The notes: generated by a model not told the origin, from the letters alone. Shown: positions 1 through 8,029, counted from the stretch's first letter. The stretch is DNA of 11,858 bases from Acidimicrobiaceae bacterium (GCA_025463965.1 JAODBN010000092.1:1-11858); one strand, 5' to 3'. Program-made: numbers and translations.

Positions 1-2834
1 TTTCGGAACACCTTGTGGAGGTGGTACTCAACCGTGCGGGGGCTCAGGAAGAGCTTGTGGGCGATGTCCGCGTTCGAGGCTCCGTCCCCCACGAGGCGTG
101 CGATCTGGGCCTCCTGCGGAGTGAGGAGGGCGGTCTGGCCACCGGCCGGCAGCACCGTGGGGTGCTCGCCGGCCGCACTGAGCTCGGCCCGGGCGCGGTC
201 CGCGAAGGCGTGCGCCCCCATGAAGACGAACATGTCCCGCGCCGTGCGTAGGTGCTCCCGGGCCTCTCGGGGGCGTCGTTCGCGGCGCAGCCACTCGCCG
301 AAGACGAGGTGCGCCCGGGCCAGCTGCGGGATCACCCGGCTGCGCCGAAGGTGGTCAATGGCACGGCGGTACTCCCGTTCCGCCTGCTCACCCTCACCGA
401 CGAGGGCGAGGCAGCGGGCCAGGACCCCGAGCGCCCAGTCCGTGCCGCTGGCCCGGGCCCGCTCGGCCAGCCGGCTGACCGCCGAGAAGGCTCGTGCGCG
501 GTCGCCCACATGGACGGCCGCCTCAACGAGTTCGGGGAGGGCCGCGGTGGCCACGAAGATGGTCGGCTCCTCGCAGGCGGCCCGGGCCGTGGCGAGCGCC
601 TCGTCGTACTCACCGAGCCCTACGGCGAGCACGGCGATGCCCAGGCGGGCCACGGCCACGTGGAAGCCGAGCTGGTGGACGAGGGCCTGGCGGAGGTAGG
701 TCTCGGTCAGCGAGCGCGTCTCGAGGGCCTCCCCTCGGTACGCCGACGCCAGCACCTCGGCCGGCCAGATCGGGCGCTCGGGACGAGAGCCGATCGGGGC
801 GTCGTCGGCGACATGCAGGTGCGCCGGCGGGGTGGCCACGGGCTGGAACCGACCAGCCACGAGATTGTCCAAGTCGAGGAGCTGGCCGAGGGGCAGCGAC
901 ACCGGCGAGGGGTGCTCGGCGCGGCGACCGAGCTCGCCCTGCCGGTTCGCCAGGGCGTGAAGGGCGTCGTCGTCCCAGGTCTCGAGGGCGGCCAGGGCGG
1001 CGAGGTCGAGCCAGCGGGGCTCGTCGCCTCGGCAAAGCATCTCGATGGCCTGACGCACTGTCTGCACGGCCGCCTTGTTGCCGGCGGTCACGAGCGAAGC
1101 CACCCCCTCGAGGAGGAGGTCGTCGGCCGCCGGCCCGACGGGGACCACGACGGAGCGCACGATCTTGGCCACACTCACCGGGCTCGTCTCCCGACCGAAG
1201 TGACCGGCGAAGATGGCCGCCTCCAGCGCCTCGAGGTAGGTGTCCCGGCTCAAGCGCGGGTCGAGGAGCTCGAGGCCGTCGGCGGTGCGCACCAGCATGG
1301 TCGCCCGGTCCGTCCCCTGCCCGAGGGTGAGGGCGATCGAGCCGCGCAACAGCTCCGCCTGCTCCCGCTGCACCTTGTCGGCGGGCCGGGGATGGGCGCG
1401 GTCGAGCAGGTTCAGCGCCTGACTCGGGTTGCCCGCGGCGACGAGGGCCTGTACCGCCCCCAGAGTCCGGCCGTAGGCGAGGCTCAGCTCGGGGGTGATG
1501 CCCGCGGCCTGCTCGAGGAGCGCGGCGGCGCCTGGGTAGTCCCCCCGCCCCTTGGCCTCGCCCGCCAAGGACTCGAGCTCGGCGGCCACGGTCTCGTCGG
1601 GCGTGAGGAGCGCGGCGGCCCGATGCCAAGCCAGGCGAGCGTGGTCGAGGTCAGGGTCGATGGCTTCGACGAAGGCCTGATGGACGAGTCGGCGATTGGC
1701 CGCGGAGGCGGCGTCGTAGACCGCGAGCCCTAAGAGGGGATGGGCGAAGTGGACGTGATCCCCGACGTGCAAGAGGCCCCGCTCCTCGGCCGCCGCCGCG
1801 GCGTCGATCGACAGCCCGAGGCGCTGCGCGGCCGCCCACAACAGCCCGGAACGCACGCCCGGTTCAGCCGCCGCCAGGAGGAGGAGCAGGCGGGTCGGTG
1901 CCGAAAGGCCTTCCAGTGGGCCAAGCATGCGCCGACGCAACCGGCCCCCGGTGGCCAGCATCGCAGGGAGCGCGTCGAGTCCGGCGCGCTGGGCGGCGGT
2001 GAGCTGCGCGGGGAGCTCGAGGAGGGCGACTGGGAACCCCCGGGCGTCGGCGAGGACCCGGTCGCGCACGGTGTGGGCGAGCGGTTCGGGCGCCGCCGAG
2101 ACGAGCAGTTCCCTTGCCACATCCTGTTCGAGCGTCTCGACCGCCAACTCGGCGATGCCAGTGAAGGGGTCGGGCGCCGCACCTGGTTCGTGGACGGCCA
2201 CCAGCATGGCCACGGGCAGCTCGGCGATCCGGCGCGCCACGAAGGCGAGGGCGGTGGCCGAGGCTGGGTCGAGGAGGTCCGCATCGTCGATCACGCAGAT
2301 CAGGACCCGTTCGTGGGCCTGGATCCTCAGCAGGGAGAGCAGGCCGAGCCCGATCGCCAGCGGCTCCGGCGCTCCCGCATCGGCGAGGCCGAGGGCAGCA
2401 CCGAGCGCTGAGCGCTGGGCGGCCGGCAGCTCGTCGAGCCGTGAGAGCGCCGGGGCGCAAAGGCGGTGAAGGCCGGCGTACGGCAGCTCGCGTTCGGACT
2501 CCACTCCGCTCGCCCACATCACGCGCCTGTCAGGGTCACGCTCCGTTGCCCAGCGCAACAAGGCGGTCATGCCGACTCCAAGCTGTCCTCTCAGGACGAG
2601 CGCGCCCCCGACACCCCTGCCGGCGGCCGCGACCACCTCGGCAAGGGCAGCCCGCTCGCGGTGACGCCCGACCAGGTTCACGTCGCGGAGGGTACTCCCG
2701 CGCGGCTCGAGCGCTCGCTCCGCACTTGTCGGTCCCGACTGGACGCTCCGGGCCGGCCAATCCACGGCGGTTGTGTTCGCCTCCGAGCAATCGGGGCGCG
2801 GCGCGGCCGCGCGAAGCGGAGAGAGCCGTGCCAT
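1..2834 (-). CDS. LAL-type LuxR family transcriptional regulator with AAA-like ATPase domain (3' end cut by window)
   Basis: Large LuxR regulator of the MalT/LAL type: N-terminal STAND/AAA-like ATPase, long helical TPR-like middle, C-terminal LuxR DNA-binding domain. About 944 codons are in the window and the last few lie beyond base 1; the family is usually around 900-1000 residues. The domain begins at NLVGRHRERAAL (about residues 52-63). Walker A is at 83-90 and reads GQLGVGMT, with Met89 where the invariant Lys belongs. Walker B, VLICVIDDADLLD, is intact with Asp183/Asp184. Residues about 350-890 are Ala/Leu/Glu-rich helical repeats. The HTH starts near residue 904 (LLTPQEAQIARLV) and the recognition helix LSPRTVEYHLHKVF reaches the window edge. 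ATG 2834 is the only ATG in the frame before the domain. Its Shine-Dalgarno-like AAGGA abuts it with no spacer, so the start is uncertain (GTG 2765 is the alternative). It is transcribed divergently from the diguanylate cyclase. The target genes are unknown. The long frame on the opposite strand at 252-1733 is its antisense shadow. Confidence 0.93.
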   Translation of the reverse strand, partial: MARLSPLRAAAPRPDCSEANTTAVDWPARSVQSGPTSAERALEPRGSTLRDVNLVGRHRERAALAEVVAAAGRGVGGALVLRGQLGVGMTALLRWATERDPDRRVMWASGVESERELPYAGLHRLCAPALSRLDELPAAQRSALGAALGLADAGAPEPLAIGLGLLSLLRIQAHERVLICVIDDADLLDPASATALAFVARRIAELPVAMLVAVHEPGAAPDPFTGIAELAVETLEQDVARELLVSAAPEPLAHTVRDRVLADARGFPVALLELPAQLTAAQRAGLDALPAMLATGGRLRRRMLGPLEGLSAPTRLLLLLAAAEPGVRSGLLWAAAQRLGLSIDAAAAAEERGLLHVGDHVHFAHPLLGLAVYDAASAANRRLVHQAFVEAIDPDLDHARLAWHRAAALLTPDETVAAELESLAGEAKGRGDYPGAAALLEQAAGITPELSLAYGRTLGAVQALVAAGNPSQALNLLDRAHPRPADKVQREQAELLRGSIALTLGQGTDRATMLVRTADGLELLDPRLSRDTYLEALEAAIFAGHFGRETSPVSVAKIVRSVVVPVGPAADDLLLEGVASLVTAGNKAAVQTVRQAIEMLCRGDEPRWLDLAALAALETWDDDALHALANRQGELGRRAEHPSPVSLPLGQLLDLDNLVAGRFQPVATPPAHLHVADDAPIGSRPERPIWPAEVLASAYRGEALETRSLTETYLRQALVHQLGFHVAVARLGIAVLAVGLGEYDEALATARAACEEPTIFVATAALPELVEAAVHVGDRARAFSAVSRLAERARASGTDWALGVLARCLALVGEGEQAEREYRRAIDHLRRSRVIPQLARAHLVFGEWLRRERRPREAREHLRTARDMFVFMGAHAFADRARAELSAAGEHPTVLPAGGQTALLTPQEAQIARLVGDGASNADIAHKLFLSPRTVEYHLHKVFR

Positions 2835-2850
2835 TCCTTGGCTTGCCTGC

Positions 2851-2882
2851 GAACAAGCCGAGCAGATGCGGTCGGCTTGTTC
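2851..2882. repeat. Perfect 11-bp inverted repeat just upstream of the luxR start
   Basis: GAACAAGCCGA (2851-2861) and TCGGCTTGTTC (2872-2882) are perfect reverse complements around a 10-nt spacer. The repeat ends 16 nt before the ATG of the LuxR gene. A further GGCTTG at 2840-2845 could pair instead with CAAGCC at 2853-2858, so two hairpins are mutually exclusive. It could be a dimeric operator (for example for autoregulation) or a leader RNA structure next to the ribosome binding site. The repeat is seen directly; the role is inferred. Confidence 0.6.
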
Positions 2883-3108
2883 AGTGCTCTACCTCCGAAG
2901 CGTTCCGCCCGCAGCGCATCGAGGTCGTCGATCCGAAGGTGTCACATTCGCCGTCGCAGTGACCGTCTGGCCACGGGCCGGAATGAACCGTCGCCACCGG
3001 CCGCGGCCACAAAGCTGTCAAGGGCCGCGCGTTCGGGCGAGTCCAGCTGCTGGCATTCGCTCCCATCACGATGTAGGTCATGACCCGAAAGCGGCTGCTT
3101 GCCTGGAG

Positions 3109-3135
3109 CCAGCGCAAAATGGTGCAATGCGCTGG
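3109..3135. repeat. 8-bp inverted repeat upstream of the diguanylate cyclase gene
   Basis: CCAGCGCA (3109-3116) and TGCGCTGG (3128-3135) are perfect reverse complements around an 11-nt loop. GAG before the left arm and CTC shortly after the right arm could lengthen the stem across a bulge. It lies about 150 nt upstream of the cyclase ATG and has no T-run on either side, so it looks more like an operator or leader hairpin than an intrinsic terminator. Confidence 0.45.
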
Positions 3136-3171
3136 CGCTCGACCATGATCGACCGCAATTACTCCTGACAG

Positions 3172-3180
3172 TGGTAAATT
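3172..3180 (+). promoter_or_regulatory. Possible extended -10 promoter element for the diguanylate cyclase
   Basis: TGGTAAATT combines an extended -10 TGn with a TAnnnT box (TAAATT at 3175-3180) in the least GC-rich part of the intergenic region. No good -35 is seen at the usual distance. It would give a leader of roughly 100 nt before the ATG at 3286. This is a weak call from motif appearance only. Confidence 0.25.
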
Positions 3181-3285
3181 TGCGCCTGCCAGTTCCTCCG
3201 GTCGAATCAGTCGGGCCAACCGGTTCGCAAACGGCCGGGCAGAGATGGCCAAAAGGCCTGGCTCTAGCCGATCGGCAGGGCGCTC

Positions 3286-4968
3286 ATGCGAAATCTGTCA
3301 CAGCGCGCGACGACTGCGCTGGCAGTTGTCTGCGTGGCCTTCGCCTTGATCATCGCCCTGGTCGGCGTCGCCGGCATCATCGGCGTTCGCTCGGCGACCA
3401 ACGCCGGTAATTCAGTCACGAGTGACGAGCTACTGACCTCGACGAGCACGGGCCAGCTCGGCCGCAGCGTGGGCAGCGCCTATGCCACGGGCGAGGAGGC
3501 GCTCCTCAGTAGCAATTCCGGGCAGCGGTCGCGCATGGAAGCCGATCTCTACGCTCGGCTGATCCCGCAGGTCGACTCCCAGATGTCCGCTTTGCAACGC
3601 CTCCACGCTCGCGATCCCGCAGCTGAGCGCAAGGACATCAGCTTGCTCCTACGCCAATGGACCTCGGTTCGCGATCTGCTGAGCCCATCGCTTGCGCTCA
3701 CGGGGTCTCGTGTTGCCATCGCCAACCGTCTGGCCGCCTCATACCAGCCCCTCGCTAACCACGTCGATCAGCTGATCACGGCGGAACAGCAGCACGCGGA
3801 TGTGAGCGAAGCACAGGCGTCGGGGACGGGTGCCTTGACGATCTGGCTCATCGCTGCCGCTGCTGGGCTCGGGCTCGTCGCGGCAGCCGTGCTGGGCGTG
3901 GCGGGAGTCCGACGGGTGCGCAGAGCGGTCGAGCCGGAGCAGGACCAGATCGAGTTCGCCGACACCTTGCAGATCGCCGGAGACGAAGAGGAGGCTCATC
4001 AGCTCCTTCAACGCCATCTCGAGCGGATGCTCCCGGGTTCCTCCGCCGTCGTCCTGAACCGCAACAACAGCGCTGACCGCCTCGAAGCCGTGACCCCGCT
4101 TCCGAGCGACTCACCGCTGGTGGAAAGCTTGCGCGGTGCCGAACCCCGCTCGTGTCTGGCGGTGCGCTCCGGCCGTAGTCACAACGAGGACGCCGGACGC
4201 GCGGGGCTTCTGGCTTGTGCCGTCTGTGCGGTTTGTCCCGGCCACTCGTTCTGCGCGCCGCTGACTGTCGGTGGTGAGGTGATCGGGTCCGTCCTCCTCA
4301 ATCGTGCGTCTCCTTACGCCGACGCCGAGGATCACCGGGTGCGGGAGTCGGTGAGCCAAGCGGCGCCCGTTCTGGCCAACCTGCGCAACCTCGCGGTCGC
4401 TGAGATTCGTGCTGCGACCGACGGCCTCACCGGCTTGCCGAACAAGCGCGCGGCGACGGACACCCTCAAGCGGATGTTCGCCCAGGCGTCGAGGATCGGA
4501 TCGCCCCTCACCTTGGTGCTCCTCGACCTCGATCACTTCAAGCAGATCAACGATCAGCGCGGGCATGCCGTGGGGGACCAGGTGCTGGCCCACGTCGGCG
4601 CCGCCTTGAAGGTGGCGTTGCGCGCTGGGGACTTCGCGGGCAGAAACGGTGGCGAGGAGTTCTGCTTGATCCTGCCGGACACCGATGTCGCTAGCGGCTA
4701 CGAGATAGCCCAGCGGGTTCGCACGGCGATCGCCGACATCACCCTTCCGGGCGTCGACGTGACGATCACCGCGAGTCTCGGCGTTGCCTCGTACCCCGAA
4801 CATGCCAGCACCCTCGAACGACTCGAGCGGTTGGCCGATGCGGCGCTCTACCTGGCCAAGCGCTCCGGTCGCAACCGCAGCGAGATCGCCGACCCGAACG
4901 TCCCCTTCGCCGTTGCAGGGATCGTGTCGGTAAATGGCCATGAGCCGGAGGTAACCGTCGCCACCTGA
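3286..4968 (+). CDS. Membrane-anchored diguanylate cyclase (GAF-like sensor + GGDEF)
   Basis: 560-residue protein expected to condense two GTP into cyclic di-GMP at the inner face of the membrane. Order: TM helix at about 12-33; extracytoplasmic helical sensor at about 34-180, resembling four-helix-bundle chemoreceptor sensors; second TM at about 183-207; basic linker RRVRRAV; GAF-like domain at about 225-370; GGDEF domain at about 378-535. The GGDEF domain opens with DGLTGLPNKRA, has the metal-binding region LLDLDHFKQIND (412-423) and an active-site GGEEF at 455-459. The inhibitory I-site RAGD (446-449) sits five residues upstream, so product inhibition is likely. There is no EAL or HD-GYP domain. 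The GAF-like part has a Cys cluster: C290, then C311, C314, C317 and C323. The start is the ATG followed by the hydrophobic N-terminus; only a weak purine stretch (GGCAGGG) precedes it. It ends 32 bp from the convergent channel gene. The signal sensed is unknown. Confidence 0.95.
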   Translation: MRNLSQRATTALAVVCVAFALIIALVGVAGIIGVRSATNAGNSVTSDELLTSTSTGQLGRSVGSAYATGEEALLSSNSGQRSRMEADLYARLIPQVDSQMSALQRLHARDPAAERKDISLLLRQWTSVRDLLSPSLALTGSRVAIANRLAASYQPLANHVDQLITAEQQHADVSEAQASGTGALTIWLIAAAAGLGLVAAAVLGVAGVRRVRRAVEPEQDQIEFADTLQIAGDEEEAHQLLQRHLERMLPGSSAVVLNRNNSADRLEAVTPLPSDSPLVESLRGAEPRSCLAVRSGRSHNEDAGRAGLLACAVCAVCPGHSFCAPLTVGGEVIGSVLLNRASPYADAEDHRVRESVSQAAPVLANLRNLAVAEIRAATDGLTGLPNKRAATDTLKRMFAQASRIGSPLTLVLLDLDHFKQINDQRGHAVGDQVLAHVGAALKVALRAGDFAGRNGGEEFCLILPDTDVASGYEIAQRVRTAIADITLPGVDVTITASLGVASYPEHASTLERLERLADAALYLAKRSGRNRSEIADPNVPFAVAGIVSVNGHEPEVTVAT

Positions 4969-5000
4969 GCGGTGCCGTAGATCAGCGCTCCGACTTGGGC

Positions 5001-5582
5001 TCATCGAGCGAGGCGGCGATCGGGGACTATCCAGATCACCGCCACAAGCACGTCCAGTGCATATGACGCCCACGGCGTGACGAACGCGAGCCCGATCGCG
5101 AGGACGTAGACGACGATTGACGCCAGGCCCTTCACGTCGGAGCCGATCAGCGTCGAGACTGGCGATTGGGGGTTGGCGGCGATGATGCTGCGCGCGAGCG
5201 AATAGGCGATCGCTGCCAAGAGCGCGACAGTCGCGTACGCGGCTGCAGGCTCGGTGTGCCGGTAGGAGGTCCCGACCCACTCGGTCATCACGGGAAGCAG
5301 TGACAGCCAGAACAACAGATCGAGGTTCGCCCACATGACGCTTGCGCTGATCCTCTCGGTCCGGCGGAGCAGATGGTGATGGTTGTTCCAGTAGATTCCG
5401 ATGTTGACGAAGCTCAGCACGTAGACGAGCAGATGAGGGATCTGGGCTCGCAGTGCCGCGAGGTTGGTCCCGTGCGGGGCTTTGAGCCCGAAGGCCATGA
5501 TCGTGATGATCACGGCCATCACGCCGTCGCTGAAGGCCTCGAGGCGGTGTGTGCGGACGATCTGCGACGAGTCGCTCGACAT
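5001..5582 (-). CDS. TMEM175-type potassium channel (DUF1211 family)
   Basis: 193-residue integral membrane protein matching the prokaryotic TMEM175 family of tetrameric K+ leak channels, which are usually about 200 residues with six TM helices. The signature is at the N-terminus: R13-LEA-FSDG (17-20), followed by a hydrophobic first helix (VMAVIITIMAFGL). In this family the first helix lines the pore. IYWNNHHHLL (63-72) and MWANLDLLFWLSLLPV (83-98) are also typical. Later helices lie at about 114-134, 150-168 and 171-187. The start ATG at 5582 has a purine-rich GAGGAAGAGG about 5 nt upstream. It is on the same strand as the MMPL gene and 163 bp downstream of it, with a long hairpin between, so co-transcription is possible but unproven. 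Family assignment is firm; ion selectivity is inferred from the family. Confidence 0.9.
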   Translation of the reverse strand: MSSDSSQIVRTHRLEAFSDGVMAVIITIMAFGLKAPHGTNLAALRAQIPHLLVYVLSFVNIGIYWNNHHHLLRRTERISASVMWANLDLLFWLSLLPVMTEWVGTSYRHTEPAAAYATVALLAAIAYSLARSIIAANPQSPVSTLIGSDVKGLASIVVYVLAIGLAFVTPWASYALDVLVAVIWIVPDRRLAR

Positions 5583-5653
5583 GTGGCCTCTTCCTCGGAG
5601 TCGCTCGCGCTCAGTGCCTCGCAGTCAGCAGGAACTCGGTTCGGACGCGAGAG

Positions 5654-5692
5654 CACGCCTGGCGTGACGATAGGTCGTCATGCCGAGGCGTG
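5654..5692. repeat. Long hairpin between MMPL and TMEM175 genes; terminator-like when read on the plus strand
   Basis: CACGCCT (5654-5660) pairs with AGGCGTG (5686-5692), and TGACGA (5665-5670) with TCGTCA (5675-5680), around a TAGG loop. The middle GGCG/TGCC also pairs, with one G-T wobble and a one-base bulge. In plus-strand RNA this is a nearly continuous 17-bp stem followed by the pyrimidine tract TCTCTCTCTT, like an intrinsic terminator. In minus-strand RNA, the sense of both flanking genes, the wobble becomes a C-A mismatch and no U-run follows. It could stop antisense read-through from the cyclase side, or act as a processing or stability element in an MMPL-TMEM175 transcript. Confidence 0.5.
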
Positions 5693-5745
5693 TCTCTCTC
5701 TTGGATCGCTGCGAGAGGCGGAGTCCGCATTGGCCCCGTGTCAGT

Positions 5746-8016
5746 TCATCCGAGCGGGAGAATGGCTGGCTGGCGCGAGGTCCCGGTTTCCTCGTCGGGG
5801 AGTGCGCCGGTTGTCGGTGGCGCTCCGGCGATCTCCGGCTCGAGGCGCTGGCCCTCGATGTCGGGGTCGGGAACGTACTTCGCGAACCACCTGGGGTGGT
5901 ACCAGATCTTCGATCCGACGATTGCCATGACTGCCGGAACCAGGGTGAGTCGCACGACGAAGGCGTCGAGGAACACGCCGACCGCGAAGCTGAAACCGAT
6001 CGCCTTGATCGTCGGGTCGTTTCCGAACATGAAGGCCACGAAGATGGAGAACATGATCATGGCCGCCGCGCTCACCACACGGGCCGATGATGCGGTGCCC
6101 CGTTGTACGGCTTGGCGGGCATCGCCGCTCTTCGTGTACTCCTCCTTGATTCGCGAGACGACGAACACCTCGTAGTCACTCGACAGCCCGAAGATGATCG
6201 CCAGCATGATGATGGGAAGGAAGCTGATCGTCTGAGCGGGAGTGATGCCGAAGAGGTGCTTGCCCCAGCCCCACTGGAACATGGCGACCTGTGCGCCGAG
6301 TGCCGCCGCCATGGAGAGCAGGAAGCCGAGGATCGACTTGAGCGGCACGAGGATCGTTCGGAACGCGAACGTCAGCAGCAAGAAGGCCAGGCCGACCACG
6401 ACGATGAGGAAGATCGGCAGGGCGCTCGAGAGCTTGGCCGAGACGTCGATGTTCGACGCCGTCGTACCCCCGACCAAAATGTGAGCCCCCGTCTGGCCTT
6501 CGATCGCGACGCGATCGTTGCGGATCGTGTGTACCAGCGCGGCGGTGGCCGGGTCGCTCGGTCCGGACTTCGGCGTGAGCCGGATCAGTGAGATGCCGTT
6601 CTGCGCGGCGAGCGGTGCCACCTGCACGACGTCCGGAATCTTGGCGAGCGCACCCGCGATTTGGGCGGTGTCCGATGCGTTGTGGACGTTCTGGGCGACG
6701 ATCAGCAGGGCGCCGTTGTAGCCGGCGCCGAAGCCTTCGGTCGTGAGGTCATACGCCTGGCGCTGGGTGTTGGCGGGGGACTGCGAGGCACCGCTCGGCA
6801 GCCCGAGCTGAATCGACAGGGCCGGAATCGCGAGCACGGCGAGGACGGCGACGCCGCCGATGAGCATGCGGACGCGGTGGCGAACAACGAAGCCGGCCCA
6901 GCGCGCGCCGTTCGAGCTCTCCGGGTCCGCCGCGGTACGACGGGCGGTCACCTCGGCGCGAGCGCCCAGCAGCGGGAGCCGGGCAAAATTCGCGACCTTG
7001 GTCCCGGCGAAGCCGAGCATCGCCGGCACCAGCGTGAGGGCGATCAGGAGCGAGACCGTGACCGATGCCGCGGCGGCCAGCCCCATGACCGTCAGGAAGG
7101 GGATGCCCACGACGCTCAGGCCGCACAGGGCGATGATGACGGTCAGCGCAGCGAAGACCACCGCGCTGCCCGCCGTTCCCACGGCCCGTGGCACCGACTC
7201 TTCGGGTGTCATGCCGTTGAGCAGATTGGTCCGGTGCCTCGACAGGATGAACAAGCCGTAGTCGATGCCGCACGAGAGCCCGAGCATGAGCGCGACGGTG
7301 GTGGACGCCGAGGCGATCGACAGCACCGACGCAAGGGCGGTGATGCCCATCAAGGTGGTGATCACCCCGATGAGCGCGCTCAGAATCGGCATGCCGGCGG
7401 CGGCGAAGGCGCCGAAGGTGATCATGAGGATGAGGAACGCGATCCCGAGGCCGATGAGCTCAGGGACCTCGGAGACCGGCGTGCGCCAACCGGGATAGAC
7501 GCTGCCGTTGTAGGCGACCTGCACGCCGAGGGCCTGTACCGGCTTCATCGCGTTCTTGAGGGCGGTGAGGTTGGCGTCCTTCACGTTGGCCGCTGTTGCC
7601 GACCAGCGCACCTGTGCGAGCGCGACCTTGCCGCTCGGTGACACCTGCCGGCTCTGGACCGGATCGGTGACGCCCGAGACCTGGGGAATGGACGTGACCT
7701 TTCTCATGGCCGTCTCGACGGCGGCCGCGGCGGGCGGGTCCGTGACCTTCCCGTGGCCGTTCACCGTGGCAAAGACGATCGTGCTCTGGCCGCCGGCGAA
7801 GGCAGGCAGCTGGGCGGAGAGGACTTGTGCGGCGTGCTGGGCCTCGGTGCCCGGGATGGTGAAGGTGTCGTTGGTCTTGCCGCCACTGGCCTGAGCGATG
7901 GCGATCGCGGCGATAGCCGCGATGAGCCAGACGGCGAGGACCCGCCGTCGCCTCCTGAAGGCGAAGTGGGCGAGTCGGTACAGGACGTTCGACATGGCGG
8001 GCCTCCCACGGTTCAT
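5746..8016 (-). CDS. MMPL/RND family transporter (lipid or drug exporter)
   Basis: 756-residue polytopic protein of the actinobacterial MMPL branch of the RND superfamily, which exports lipids or hydrophobic compounds using the proton gradient. Architecture: basic N-terminus (RRRRRVLAVW) and TM1 (about 27-42); first extracytoplasmic domain (about 45-185); TM2-TM6 (about 186-337); cytoplasmic linker; TM7 (about 384-402); second extracytoplasmic domain; TM8-TM12 (about 533-700); short C-terminal tail. Both Asp-Tyr proton-relay pairs known from MmpL proteins are present: GIDYGLF (D252-Y253, TM4) and SSDYEVF (D614-Y615, TM10). Two starts have good ribosome binding sites: ATG 8016 (GGAGAG, 5 nt) and ATG 7995 (GGGAGG, 6 nt). 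The promoter proposed at 8030-8059 leaves only a few leader bases for 8016 and about 28 for 7995, so the shorter form (MSNVLYRL...) may be the true one. It is divergent from a TetR gene, which probably represses it. The substrate cannot be read from sequence. Confidence 0.95.
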   Translation of the reverse strand: MNRGRPAMSNVLYRLAHFAFRRRRRVLAVWLIAAIAAIAIAQASGGKTNDTFTIPGTEAQHAAQVLSAQLPAFAGGQSTIVFATVNGHGKVTDPPAAAAVETAMRKVTSIPQVSGVTDPVQSRQVSPSGKVALAQVRWSATAANVKDANLTALKNAMKPVQALGVQVAYNGSVYPGWRTPVSEVPELIGLGIAFLILMITFGAFAAAGMPILSALIGVITTLMGITALASVLSIASASTTVALMLGLSCGIDYGLFILSRHRTNLLNGMTPEESVPRAVGTAGSAVVFAALTVIIALCGLSVVGIPFLTVMGLAAAASVTVSLLIALTLVPAMLGFAGTKVANFARLPLLGARAEVTARRTAADPESSNGARWAGFVVRHRVRMLIGGVAVLAVLAIPALSIQLGLPSGASQSPANTQRQAYDLTTEGFGAGYNGALLIVAQNVHNASDTAQIAGALAKIPDVVQVAPLAAQNGISLIRLTPKSGPSDPATAALVHTIRNDRVAIEGQTGAHILVGGTTASNIDVSAKLSSALPIFLIVVVGLAFLLLTFAFRTILVPLKSILGFLLSMAAALGAQVAMFQWGWGKHLFGITPAQTISFLPIIMLAIIFGLSSDYEVFVVSRIKEEYTKSGDARQAVQRGTASSARVVSAAAMIMFSIFVAFMFGNDPTIKAIGFSFAVGVFLDAFVVRLTLVPAVMAIVGSKIWYHPRWFAKYVPDPDIEGQRLEPEIAGAPPTTGALPDEETGTSRQPAILPLG

Positions 8017-8029
8017 ACGGCTCTCCGTG

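Larger units (their letters stand above)
2835..3285. other. Divergent intergenic region luxR / diguanylate cyclase
   Basis: These 451 bases lie between two divergent genes. No reading frame here has recognisable protein content. The frames that are open on either strand have no domain and lack a convincing ribosome binding site. The region is somewhat less GC-rich around 3060-3180 than its neighbours. It contains the 11-bp inverted repeat at 2851-2882, a second hairpin at 3109-3135, a possible extended -10 box at 3172-3180, and a short GGCC-AAAA-GGCC hairpin at 3247-3258 in the cyclase leader. Confidence 0.6.

Noticed and set aside
610..1629. 339-codon minus-strand frame, Arg/Pro/Gly-rich
   Set aside because: Off-frame shadow of the LuxR gene; composition is typical of a wrong frame in high-GC DNA.
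252..1733. 493-codon open frame on the plus strand
   Set aside because: It is the codon-aligned antisense of the LuxR gene. The minus strand gives clear Walker B and LuxR HTH motifs, while this frame has no domain.
2881..3252. 123-codon minus-strand frame in the luxR-cyclase intergenic region
   Set aside because: TTG start without a ribosome binding site, no recognisable family, and it covers regulatory inverted repeats.
4111..5334. 407-codon minus-strand frame overlapping the cyclase and the channel
   Set aside because: Antisense to the GGDEF domain and out of frame with TMEM175, both of which have unmistakable motifs.
6661..7641. 326-codon plus-strand frame rich in His/Asp/Arg/Gly
   Set aside because: Antisense to the MMPL gene; no recognisable fold, low-complexity composition.
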